A stretch of 64,000 nt of DNA, from assembly GCA_921293015.1 (NCBI GenBank), contig OV121081.1, forward strand, positions 58,669,022-58,733,021, in the 5' to 3' direction. The DNA is from Phorcus lineatus (lineage: Eukaryota; Mollusca; Gastropoda; Trochida; Trochidae). The notes below the pieces were generated by a model. The model made no database searches, was not told the origin of the DNA, and was given only the letters and a program-made list of their open reading frames with translations. Shown piece after piece: positions 1 through 11,200 of the stretch. The position numbers and the translations under genes are program-made. The stretch's first letter is position 1. Each line of letters opens with the position of its first letter.

Positions 1-236
1 TTTAAACAGAGCCTCTGATATGGTTCTCTTTCCCTTGCATTTCTTGTTCCTGGGAAGGTCCCGGATATTTGTCAACCATTTTGGCTTGGTGTCCCTTAAA
101 ATTTTGTGAATTAGGAAATGTTTAACCACTGTAAATAGTCTAATTTTATCAGAATTTGACAAAATCCAATAAGATCACCAACAAATACTTTATAAACTGT
201 TGCTAACAAACGAGCCATTTGCTCTGTAGCTCATTA

Positions 237-905
237 GGCCATAAAAAATCTATTAAATAAATGGTCACAGGGTCATCATATGGTTTTCCAAAATCCATTT
301 ATTAAAATTCTCATAAGCTTAGGAGTCTGTACACAAGATTTCAGTTTTCTTGGCCTCTTTATTTTTGGGGGGGGGGGGGGGGGGGGGAGAAGTTAAAAAG
401 ATTGTTAGGGTTTGGCCTCTATGGCCCTTATCCATAGATTTAAATTCCCACTGCCAAGGAGTCTGTACATAAACTTTCAGCTTTCTATGCCTTAAGTTTC
501 AAGGGTGTGACCCATGTGGCCCTTAATGGAGGTCAGAGGGTCACCAAATCGATAAATTATAATCCCCATCATCTAAGGAGTCTGTACACAAGGTTTCAGT
601 TTCGGCCTCTTACTCCAGAGTAAGAAGATGTAGAAAGTTTTTTTAGGGCGTGGCTCCTGTGGCCCTTATCAGAGGTCACAGGATCAACAAATCTATAAAT
701 CAGAATTCCCTTCAGCTGAAGAGTCTGTACACAGGGCTTCTTGCTTCTGGAGAAGAAGATGAAAATAGGTTTTTAGAGAGTGGCCCTCCTAATTAAGGGT
801 AACAGGGTCACCTAAACTAAAAATTAGGAACCCCTTTAGTCAAGGAATCTGTACACAAGATTTAAGATTTACTGAGCCAATGGTTCTTGAGAAGAAGATT
901 AAATA
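237..905 (+). repeat. Degenerate tandem satellite, about five units of 119-143 bp
   Basis: A phrase close to AGGAGTCTGTACACAAG recurs at about 321, 457, 576, 719 and 843. Each time it is followed by a TTTCAG..TTC stretch, GAGAAGAAGAT, a TGGCCCTTAT block and AGGTCACAGGGTCACCAAA. Unit spacing varies from 119 to 143 bp and the copies have diverged. A single unit of the same family lies in a receptor intron at 24980-25133, so the repeat is also dispersed. A run of 21 G (367-387) interrupts the second unit. No coding potential is seen. It lies downstream of LSM6 exon 2, either in its last intron or beyond the gene. Confidence 0.75.
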
Positions 906-1365
906 GTGAAAAGTTTACAGACACCATGCAATGCCATTAGCCAACTGGGCCTTCCAGGCCAGATGAGCTAAAGAGGAAACCAGTATGGATATGGATGACA
1001 TTAAAACACTGAGATTCTGTTTCAGAATATTTCTTAGGCATGACATATTTTTGGTGTCAAATGTCAACACTGAAATTAGAAAAGCCATTGAAGCATTGTA
1101 TGATTAAATGATACCTTTAACTTCTCTGTCACTGTGTAATATTACCAGTATCAGCTAATCAGCAGGTCAAAGGAGGTCAATCTGGAGAAAGTTTGACATA
1201 GCTACCTCACAAAGTCTTACACAGCAGAATTCAAGATAAAAGGAAATGGTACTGAAGTATGATTTTCATTGGGTAAATATTTCCAATTCCCTGTCCTAAT
1301 AAAGTATAATTCAAAGTTTGCTTTTGACTCTCGTGTTAAAAGATTTGTTAGGATGACCAACTCAC

Positions 1366-2608
1366 CATTATTTCCTCTAATGAACGCATCCCCATATTTG
1401 TTCTTAAGCTGTCCATTAACATACTCTTCTGTCTGTTCCAGGGCAATATTCATGTAGCCATCCAAACAGGCCAAAACACCTGGAAACAAATTATAAGTGG
1501 CTTCAAAACTAGACGAAATATATATATACATCAACAGTATCAATTTTTCATGACCAATTGATTAAGATTCACATTTAGCATGGAGTGAAATCACAAGTTT
1601 CTGTATTACCTACTTTCATTGATATAAATTAATTTGGAGAGTGCAAAATATCTTTTATCATCCAAAACTGTGTTCCACAGGAGATATCCCTTGTGGAAGA
1701 TCAAGCGATATCTCCTAGGAGATATCGTTTTGACAGTAGATTTTGAACAATGCCCCTCTGATGTCAAGTATATGACATCACAGTTGTTTTACATCATCAA
1801 GTAATGACATCACAATGCTATGATGTCATAAACACTACGACGTCACAATGATATGACATCACTGCACTTGGAGTCTTAGGGCAGCAGGGTGTTCAGTAAT
1901 GTTCATTTGTCAATCAAATGTAATGAAAAATTATTTTGGATGATATATAGAATCTCACCCTCATGTCTTCTGATATCAAATATATCAACACTCGTTGATA
2001 AAAGTAAAATATCCTCGGCAAGCCTCGGATATTTGTAACTTTTATCAACTCGTGTTGATATATTTGATATCAGAAGACACTTGGGTGAGATTCTCTATAT
2101 ACTCATTGAAATTAAGTTTTCTGTAACTCTTGTCATATAACTAACATTGTGCACTTTATTGTGTTATAGTTTGAACATTTCAACATAGTGCATACGATAA
2201 CATGGATGAATGACACGTGAAAATGTCATGGATGTGTCGTTTACTCCCCAGACACATTTGTTTCAATTGTCAATTTTCACTGTAAACAATTAAATGAAAA
2301 CAATCCAAGGCTTCTGATTAATGTAGTTGATATCAATCATTCTTGTTCTAAAAGACCCTTCAATCATGTAGCTGTGTAACTTGAAATCATTGGCCCGGTT
2401 TATTTTCATCGATGGGTGTTGGTATTATTTAAATGCATATTTTCAGATTTTCTCTTAAAAAGCCATATTCCCTCAGTTTATAAGCCGGTTAAGGTTCTCA
2501 GACTCTGTCAAGGTTACCTCTGTAATCCACTCCAGAGTTTAATTTCACCATGACAGGTCTACCAATGATCTGCTTCAAAAATTCACTTGGTGTCTGTTTA
2601 CGACTCAT
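1366..2608 (-). CDS. LSM6: U6 snRNA-associated Sm-like protein LSm6 (partial, two coding exons)
   Basis: LSm6 is one subunit of the heteroheptameric LSm rings: LSm2-8 binds the 3' end of U6 snRNA in the nucleus, and LSm1-7 acts in cytoplasmic mRNA decapping and decay. Exon A runs 2608-2518 (start ATG 2608-2606; MSRKQTPSEFLKQIIGRP..) and ends in a GTAACC donor. Exon B runs 1479-1366 after a TTTCCAG acceptor and carries the Sm fold, including VLACLDGYMNIALEQTEEYV and the Sm2-side NKYGDAFIRGNN, ending at a GTGAGT donor. Together they give 68 complete codons plus one base, of about 80 in the family. The expected last exon, about 11 residues ending in a QKRR-type tail, was not found between 1 and 1365 and probably lies off the left edge. 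A TTTCAG acceptor puts 24 nt of 5' UTR (2632-2609) in exon A. A perfect GTAAGT donor at 3822-3817 suggests a non-coding first exon starting in the promoter shared with HSCB. The intron 1480-2517 holds a fold-back element. Confidence 0.95.
1657..2096 (+). mobile_element. Composite fold-back MITE, copy A
   Basis: The element has two parts. The first (1657 to about 1945) starts ATCATCCAAAACTGTG and ends in its inverse, TTTTGGATGAT. Between these lie clustered TGATGTCA, TGACATCA and GACGTCAC motifs. The second (about 1950-2096) is an imperfect palindrome of about 145 bp running from AGAATCTCACC to GGTGAGATTCT. Copy B at 43128-43557 is very similar in the same orientation, and a degenerate inverted copy is at 39213-39552. 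There is no ORF, so it must be mobilised in trans. It sits inside the LSM6 intron. Confidence 0.8.
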
Positions 2609-2632
2609 TGTTGCTTACATGTAAGTTGGTAT

Positions 2633-3822
2633 CTGAAACATAAAGCCACATTATCAATTACTTATATATATATACTTATTATTATACACATCATCATATA
2701 CATTATATAATGTTCAAAATAAAGTGACAGTAATCATTGTAGCCAAATTAACTTGATTACAGTAAGAAACATCAGATTTCAAGGAGTCTATCACATTCTT
2801 TCCATCATTTTTCATAAAACAGTCTGTCCAAGTTTCAGGTTCTGATGTATACAAGAAAAGGTCATCATTAAGGTTGAACATTTCACAACTACTTTAAATT
2901 GAACTGCAGTGTCTTACGTTCAGTTTTGATTGGGCATCAAAGTGTTGTTACATAAATTCTGTATACCATATTTGATGTTAGTTACATTTTTTCGTTCTAT
3001 TCATTTTTTTCAGTTCACTAAGTATGTTTTTTTCATGAATGTATTAAGCTATGTTGTAATTATAGTGTAAAGCATTCTTGGTTTTTGTACCCAACAAAAA
3101 TTGCACAAAGAGTTTTGTAACGCAATACATACGTAATAAGGATAATGTTTTACTTAATTCATCATATCTATTTATGTGTCTAACATAATAAAATTAATTT
3201 CATCTACTAATTGAACAAAGATATGATAGAGAATACCATGTGAGGTTATGTAATATAATCTTTTTGAATTGCTTTGTAATAGCCCAAGAGCTCGTCAGAC
3301 TTTACATGATATATCATCTTAGTTCATGGACTTACTCACTGGGATTTGTATGCTGAAAACAATATGTCCCAGATAAAAAAGGTTTTCACCGACATCTACG
3401 TATAATGGTTGTCAGTGAACCTGTCAGCTTACTCACAAAGGAGTTTTTAATGAAATACCTATGTTGGTTTTATAAATGGTTGAAATATCACCATATTTAG
3501 ATTGAGCTCATGAGCACACTCAGCACAGTGCTGTCAATTTGAAAAGAGATATTATTGATTGAAATAATCTGAAGACCCTCTGACCGAAATACAATGGTAC
3601 CATAAATGTTAGAAAATAATGCAATACAAAGTCTAGTTTCATACGAGTTTATAGAAGTGAAATCGAGTAAGATTTAATCTTTGTAGAAAATAATTTCATT
3701 TAAACTATGAAATTATCTGAACGACTTATATATTCACACTATCTTGCAAAAAACACACAAACAAAACCCCTCGTGACATGATTATAAAAATATCAACAAA
3801 TGGCCTAGTAACATTGACTTAC
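2633..3822. other. Non-coding stretch, putative first intron of LSM6
   Basis: AT-rich DNA with no supported ORF. It is bounded by a TTTCAG acceptor at 2638-2633 and a GTAAGT donor at 3822-3817 (both read on the minus strand), the pattern expected for an intron in the 5' UTR of LSM6. Short TA-rich runs are present near 2661-2710. No repeat or RNA gene was recognised. Confidence 0.45.
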
Positions 3823-4027
3823 TAAACCCTTGTTCAAGCTCCTCGCACAAAAACAATATTGGAGCATGGAATAAATCTCGTCGGAAGTTAGCGAGGTACG
3901 CGATGGCGGCAAACTCCTTACAGTGTAGCAGCGAGTTCCGCAGTAAAAGATTATTGTAAGCAAAGGTAGCAAACGCTGCACAGACTTTGCTTGCAAAACC
4001 TGGTCACGTGGCTTAACGAGATCTAAT
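3823..4027. promoter_or_regulatory. Divergent LSM6/HSCB promoter with ETS, YY1-like and E-box motifs
   Basis: This roughly 200-bp interval separates the putative LSM6 first exon (minus) from the HSCB start codon (plus) and is richer in GC and CpG than its surroundings. Visible motifs are CGGAAGT (3882-3888, ETS/GABP core), GATGGCGGC (3902-3910, YY1-like) and CACGTG (4005-4010, E-box within GGTCACGTGGC). ETS plus YY1 is the usual motif set of TATA-less housekeeping and mitochondrial-gene promoters in animals. Bidirectional activity is inferred from the layout; transcription start sites cannot be placed. Confidence 0.5.
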
Positions 4028-6976
4028 ATGTCAGCCTCCATGTCTCTTCGTTTTGGAAGAGGGATTTTACGTTTCAGATTGAATCATCTTCCAGATTTGA
4101 CGAAGTTGGTTAGATATGACAGTCCAGATCTCATATTGTCACGCGCGAAAATGTTTCAAACGCGACTTTTTCACTGCACTTCACTCATTATTACTGATGA
4201 TAGCAGACGAATTATTTCGAAACCAACTTACCACTGTCAGTTGTCAAGTTTTAATTTCGGAAATCCCTTGAGCTTAAGGTGTTTGTCTTCAAATGCAGAA
4301 CGAGTTTGCTGGAAATGTGGAAGAAACACAAATCCACCCACTGAGCTATTTTTCTGTGATTGCGGGATGGTCCAATCACCTGCAGAGGATTTAGATTACT
4401 TTTCTCTCTTTGCCTTGGACTTTGATTTTGATGTAGATACCAACTCTCTTTCCAAAATGTATAAAGAACTTCAAAAGTTGCTTCATCCAGACAAATTCAG
4501 CCAGAAGTCAGAGGTTTGTTATCCGTTTATACCCCAACCTCCTGTTGTTCGTATTCCACCTTTTACTGTTTCTATGTGTTCATTTTATGTTTACAGAATT
4601 GATGGTTTGTGTATCCGTGTTTACACCTGCAGCGACAAACGTTTGTTGGATAAGCCTGAAGGTCTGAAGTGGCATCTTTGCTATTTCAAATTCCTGCAAA
4701 CCTTTTTCTTTTTAATTCATAGTAAATGAGTAGGATTTAGTCTTTATACAGAATTTGGCTTAATTCATTTGCAATACTTAAATACTGTTTATCATCTCTT
4801 TCTGAAACTTTTTATGTCATGAAACCCTTATGCTTTTAGCTCCAAAAGTGTCCTTAAAACTACTCTTCTAATTATGTACATGAAAAAGAATCATGACGTT
4901 CCTAAATGATCAATTGAGGGGGTCGTTTTTTGCCTATACTGAGCACTTGAGACCTTTCAAGATGGTCAAAGAATTTCGCTTCAAAAGATTTAAAGGGACT
5001 CTAAGCCAAAAGGATAAAAAGAATTTCGCCATTGGACCCTTTAGCAACACTTAACAATAGTTTTATTGGAAATGTTATAATGAATAAAACAATTTTTATG
5101 TTCACTCCCAGTCCCAGCTAATGAAAGAGATTTTATTCAGTGCATGAAATCATAAAAACAATTGGTATATGCACCAAACAAAGGAAATATTCGTTTTCAA
5201 TATAAGGTATGATACAAAGCGAGTAAGGGCGATCATCCATCTTAAAGTCATAGTCTCATTTTTGCAAGGCAAATTGTAATAAATGCCGGAGAAACAGTTA
5301 ACCACTCACAGAAATCTTTCCCCTGACGTTTGCAACAATTTTTAGAACTCTAGAGGCATTCTAGCCCTCAATAATGAAGTTCAAACTACCCTACCCTACC
5401 CGAATATTATGTCTTTTGCGAGCGTTAGTCCTTACCACGTCATTTCGCTAAGGCCGTGACGAAGAACGCATAAAATTTCCAGGCTGAATATCCAATGGGA
5501 AATAGCTAATAGCTTACGCTTTTCAAATAAAGAAATAACAAAAAGGTGGTAAACTCAGTGAAGAATGCGTCTGTCATAAGTATCGGCGCTGCGATGACTA
5601 GATTTCCGGTGTTTCGTACTCGCGATGGGATTGCACTTGATTCGGTACCTCATCGGTCCGAAACGGCACACGCCAATAAGCTGTTTCATCCCAAACTGTA
5701 AAACGGGCATAAGAATGAAGATCTTTGCAAATGCGACAGGAAATATTTGTGTTAGTGATCAGATTTTGTTCGTGAAGAATAATTAGTTCAGTTTAGTTGC
5801 CTTACAAAAATGAGACTATGACTTTAAGACCTATATTTGTACTGCATCATGTGTATTGTATATCAAAGTATTGTTGGAGCAGTGGAACCTATAAAGAAAA
5901 ATATGAAACTGTCTATTACTGACTCAAAATTTTGCGTTTAATTTACATGTATATCAGTTAAATGACCTACTAAGCACTACCAAGCTATATTTGTTGTCTG
6001 CTGTATATAACTTTCCAAAATTACGTGTGAATAATTGCCGTGTGCCATTGTCTGGTTTTTGATCAAATATCTCAAATCTTACCTGTTCATTGTCACTAAT
6101 CGGAACTGATAAGCATTGAAATGTCATTTCTCAGAAAGAACTACTACTTTCTCATCAAATAACAACATTTATGAAATTTGAATTCAACCTAGTTTGTGCC
6201 CCATTAACCGATGAATTGAGAACATTTTATTTCAATGCCTGTTCAGCCAAAGTTTTCTGTGATACCATGCATGATCCAGAGGAAGTAAAATGAATTACAA
6301 AGTATTGCTTAGTCTAAGATGGAACAATTTCAATCCTTTTGACATTCAAAGGGAATTTTTTTTATAAATTGACCAGCTTTCCTAACAACAATCACTACTT
6401 TTATCAATTTGAATATTTAATCTCCATTTGTTACAATAAGAAACTAACTTAATGAGATTCTTTTGTAAACCTATTGCTGTAACATCTATCAATAACCATT
6501 ATTAATGCATGTGATCAAATGTTATTCTTTGAAAAGTGAATAAAATACTAGTATCTTTTGTCAAAGTAAGATGCTGAAATTTTCTTTTCTCATTCCAGAA
6601 AGAACAGCAATTAGCTGAACAACAGTCTTCACTGGTTAACAAGGCATATTTCATTTTGCTGAAGCCATTACCCCGAGGGTTGTATATGCTGGATCACTAT
6701 GGTTACCCAATTGAAGAATCAAGCGGGGATGTTGATCCAGACTTTCTAATGGAAATCATGGAGACAAATGAAAGACTGGATGAAGCTGAATCGAAGGAAG
6801 AGGTGAAAGAAATTGAAGAAGAAATTCATAATCTTGTGGAAGACACTATCAAAAATATCTCTGTGGCCTTTAAGACTAAGAAACTTGACGAGGCAAAAAA
6901 ATTGATGATAAAATACCAGTATTATGGAAATATAGAAGATAAGATTAAGGACTGGTATAGAAGAGAAATGCATTGA
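4028..6976 (+). CDS. HSCB: Iron-sulfur cluster co-chaperone HscB, mitochondrial (two exons)
   Basis: HSCB is the J-protein that brings the ISCU scaffold to the mitochondrial HSP70 HSPA9 and stimulates its ATPase during Fe-S cluster transfer. Coding exons are 4028-4513 and 6599-6976, joined in phase 0 (TCAGAG|gtttgt .. ttccag|AAAGAA), giving 287 aa against 235 in human. Residues 1 to about 85 are rich in Arg, Leu and Ser with few acids and look like a mitochondrial presequence; Met42 could be an alternative start. A Cys pair (C94, C97) followed by C110 and C112 forms the N-terminal metal-binding knuckle. The J-domain spans about 121-195 with the catalytic HPD at 153-155. The C-terminal three-helix ISCU-binding domain includes EIMETNERLDEAESKEE and ends IKDWYRREMH. 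The second Cys pair is CxC where human has CxxC. The intron carries a TTAA-flanked MITE. The start is the first ATG after the divergent promoter. Confidence 0.95.
5246..5823 (+). mobile_element. TTAA-flanked MITE, family 1 (578 bp)
   Basis: The terminal inverted repeats are nearly identical over 27 bp (26 match). They begin AGTCATAGTCTCATTTTTG and are flanked on both sides by TTAA (5242-5245 and 5824-5827). There is no transposase ORF, so it is non-autonomous. TTAA duplications are the hallmark of piggyBac-type transposition, but the tips start AG rather than the usual CC, so the superfamily is inferred. It lies inside the HSCB intron. Confidence 0.85.
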
Positions 6977-7532
6977 CAGTGAAATTTTTTTCAAAATGAC
7001 GCTAGTTAACATACTTGCATTAGGAATGTTCTAAGACTGAAAGTTATTTTAATCATAAAGGACAGAGAAATATGTTACACTATTTTCTCACACTCAGACA
7101 CAGATGTGACCTTCAAGAATATTAAACATGTATTTTACATAAAAATGCATAGATCTCGTGTCGTATGTTCAACATAATACTTTTGACAAATTGTCACTTT
7201 CTATTAATGTGATGTCATTCTTTTGCTAAAGATAACCTTTAAGAATGTGTAGAGGCAAGTTTAAGAGATTATATAAAAGCCATTTTACCTTTTTTATGAT
7301 TTGTTCAGTGAACAAAAGACTTGCCTTCAAAGGTTGCAAAATATATTTAACAATATAATATATATATTAGGAATATCTTTATAACTTTAAAGACTATGAC
7401 CAGCGTTGACAGTTTCTGTAAGATTTGTAATCCAAATGTACATGTTTTTTAGCCATGTTTTCAAAGATAAACTGTGTCTCTAGTTCTAATTTGGTTATTT
7501 GCCTCCATATTGGTGATGCTGTGAGATTAATG

Positions 7533-7538
7533 AATAAA
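7533..7538 (+). terminator. Candidate HSCB polyadenylation signal AATAAA
   Basis: AATAAA occurs in the sequence ATGAATAAAATC about 560 bp downstream of the HSCB stop codon at 6974-6976, followed by T-rich DNA. The intervening 7.0-7.5 kb is AT-rich with no ORF and fits a 3' UTR. Other near-consensus hexamers exist, so this is the best candidate rather than a proven site. Confidence 0.4.
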
Positions 7539-7854
7539 ATCAATACATGTTTTGGTATTCGACGGCATGAAAGTTTTTGTCAAGGTTATTATTCATTCTG
7601 GTTTAGATTCTAAACACAATTAATTCATATATAAAAACTTGCTCCTTTCTTTGATGCTGTTCATGAAACAAGCCATTCTTGTATGTTGTTACAACTGTCA
7701 TCTACATCATTATATTTGTATCTGCAAACCTCCTACAATCTCCTGATGTCTGGATCAGGTTTTGCCTCATTCTGCTACTTTGGTAATAAACAGAATTAGG
7801 ATATTCGTACCATTGGCATGCTATGTTCATGACACTTGTGCCTAAATATGAATA

Positions 7855-8275
7855 TAGCTCTCGCTATTGCTCAGGAAATACATAGAGATTATTACCCGAT
7901 GAAGTGTGTCATATGACTTTTATGAAACGAGTGTGAATTTTGTATTACCCGAGCAATAGCGAGGGTTATGTACACAAATTCGCACGAGTTTCGTAAAAGT
8001 CATATGACACACTTCCTTGGGCAATAATTTCTTTATTACCGATTCTACTCCATTTCAAATGAATGGAAATATTCAGAAAACCTCTCCTAAAGCCTCCTTC
8101 CCTTCCGACAGCCCGCTACAGTGACGTCACGAACAATGATTTTAAGACGTCACAGACGATGAAATACGGTAACTCGTGCTAAGACAATCGTTGCTAGGCT
8201 AAAGTGATGTGTGCACATGTGCTTATATTGAAAATATGACAGCTTATGAATAACCATATGGGTAATAATAATATT
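7855..8275. mobile_element. Fold-back (palindromic) MITE
   Basis: Arms at about 7888-7941 and 7970-8029 are near-perfect inverse copies; both contain GTGTGTCATATGACTTTTA and end in an ATTATTGCCC/ATTACCCGAT block. A second, inner inverse pair is formed by CTCGCTATTGCTC (about 7860) and GAGCAATAGCGAG (about 7950). Downstream DNA includes GTGACGTCACG (about 8122) and AGACGTCACAG (about 8152), and ends in GGGTAATAATA, echoing the arm tip. No ORF is present. The outer limits are approximate. Confidence 0.65.
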
Positions 8276-11200
8276 TATGCACTCGTGTCATAAACATGTA
8301 AGGCCTTGTAATATGATGGCAGTTTTCGTAAATGGAAAATCATAAGTCAGTTGGGTTTGCCTGTCATTAACTCAACTGGCACAATCTTAAATCAATGAAC
8401 AATACAGGCTGACAGACGGGCAGCCAATTTATACCTGCAGACAAAGGAATGTAATAGACAAGACTATTATCATGCATTTCCAAGTTTATTTACATTTATA
8501 TGCACTTAATTACATTGGTGTATGTACAAAGGCAGACTATAAAATCTCTCCTCATTTCAGCAAGCTCCATGATCAGGAGTCACCATGAAGCAGAAGGCAA
8601 TATAAGAATTTACAGCATGTACAATAGATAAAACGACGTACAGACAGACGGACAGAGTACAAAACACAACACAAACTGGCAGGCTACTCACGACACAAGC
8701 ATCTCTCGCTTCAGTCACCAAACTGGGGTACAATCTTAGTTCTAAATTTTCTTTACTCTAAAATTATTGATGCATTTAATGGGACAGTTCTAGCGACTTT
8801 CAGGAGGCCTGCCGTTTCATTTAATAACTAGGTAACCTTGAAATATATTTATTGATATATCTTAAAGTTCACTAATAATCAGTGACTAAACAATGGCAAG
8901 GCTTCCATACACTTTGCACCAAGGAATAGCTTCACTTCTTATTTATTTTCCTTTTGAAAGTACTATACCTTGTCAACATTTTTGAAATCCAATGCAAAAA
9001 TTATCCTGTTGTAACAATGTTTTAATTGGATTGCGATATAATAATTTGTTATAAACTTGACTCTTTAAAACAGAAATGTCTCCTCCAATTTAGTTTCCAC
9101 AAACAAATACGCTAAAATAACCAAGGATATATTCTTGAAGCTCTGTGAAATATGAACCATGATTTTCAAAGCCTTAATTGCATATTAGTGTACATGTTTC
9201 TCTACTTTTAGTCTCTCAAACATGGTTTACTTGTAATGAATGATATAACTAATAATGATGAACTAAGCAAAATAAAACTTTAAGGATCCATGTTTATAGG
9301 GCACAGAGTTTCAATGAAAAGTAAAAGCAATATTTCAAATTTCTAAAATCAAATTTGCATTTGTTTGAAAAAATGCCTATTACCCAAATACTTGTCTCAT
9401 ATTATCACCTTTGATGAAATGAATTCAAATAATATTTTGATCAATTGAAATAAAATGTCAGCTGTTTTATAGACCTGAGAAAACAACATGCTGCCCGCAG
9501 CAGTCATCTTGTCAGTGGAAACTGAAATATGGAACTGATGTTTACACGCAACATGGATGGAAGACAAGAATGATTTTACTTTTAAGTGAACAAGAAAAAA
9601 AAAATTTCATGACAGCCACTTGATATTTGTATGATCAAACTGTTTTTTGCATCAATTTCTCTGGATGATAAACATCAACAAATCCCTTATCTACTTATGC
9701 CTATACATACTTATGTATTTACTGATATGTTACAATACAAATATATCAGATAATAATCATTTGCATTTGAATCAACTCAAAAACAAACAGATAAAATGAG
9801 ACTCTTAGATTTGATTTTGAACAGTTTAAAACTCTAAATAATGTGTAGGAGAAATGGTTAACATCATTTAATTTCAACCCCCCCCCCCCCCCCCAATACT
9901 TATGTAACGCATGACCCAGACTAACTTCTGCACATTGGTTTACAGCATGACCCAGTCTAACTTCTGCACATTGCTTTGTAAACCGTGTGGAATTGAACTA
10001 GATATTTTGTCTTAAGTACACTAGTTTGAACTCCTAAGCTGCCTTGTTAAGGCTAAGGGGCTAAGATGGGCAAACCTGGATCATTCCTGCAATGACAGAA
10101 AAAGGGTTAACTAAGCCCAGTCTTCTCAAAGAGGATGAAGTATTCCTAGGGAAAGGACATTAATTAAATGTGCACCCTTGTTAGGTAACTGAAGCCGAGA
10201 TCTGAGGTCACATGAAGTTTCAGTACACCTTACTGGTTTCTTAGCACATTGTGTACTTGATGGAGGCACGATTTATTCTCAAATTCAACAAAGAGAGAAA
10301 AAGTCAGAAATGATAATGATAAAAGTTAAACATGGATTTAAATGAAGAAGTCTACAACATATTAACATGAGAAGAGCTTGGTAAATTCTCTGAACGAGCA
10401 ACTTCATAGTGGAATAACAAATAACAAACAGGACTTTACATCTAGTTTTAACTATAACCTGATCATATTAGTACGTTTTTCAAAATGAAAACAAAATTCA
10501 GTCAAATCTATATCTGTTGAATATTTTATATGATTCGGTACATAGCAAATATCTTTCTGAAAGACACTTTTGAGTCTTTGGATCTCTTAAACAATTCCTA
10601 ATTTTGTTATATAAATATGAGTTTCCTTTGGTTTTGGCAACAGATCAAATATGTTTTGATGAAAATGTAAACTCATCCCCATTCCTTCACTAACAAAGAA
10701 TAGGTAACTTTCAATGACATCCTTGAAAGTGTCTCACTGGTACGCACTAAATTTATTGACAAATTGAAATGAATGTAGTAAATATTTATAACTTCTTACA
10801 CTATAATTACCTTTTTCACAGTATTCTTAAAATTCAAAGCATAAGTTTTACTGCCAAAAATAATTTTCATAAGTAAGATAAAATATTTCTAAGTAACAGT
10901 CAGTATTCAGTCTAATCTACAATACCTTTGTCAAATAAATACCAGGCCTTTGAAGAAAGCTATAAATAGAAGAGCACTCTACATAGGCAACATTAAAATC
11001 CTTGACGAGATAACCGCTCCTATAGTAACTGTAAGCAAGCACATTCTCTGGACAAATAGTGTCTGTTTACAACATAGGAAATTGCCTCTCGCTTAAAAGA
11101 AGTACTTTTGTTTGATATCTTTCTTAACAGAATTCTTTTGTGTTGGAGAAAAGTGAGTTCAGTAGTTAGGAATAAATCAGCTTTAATTCAAGGAGTAATC

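Noticed and set aside
1-1365. Search for the last LSM6 exon
   Set aside because: No stretch encoding the expected VLYIST..KRRM-type tail with a proper acceptor was found, so the exon is assumed to lie beyond the window.
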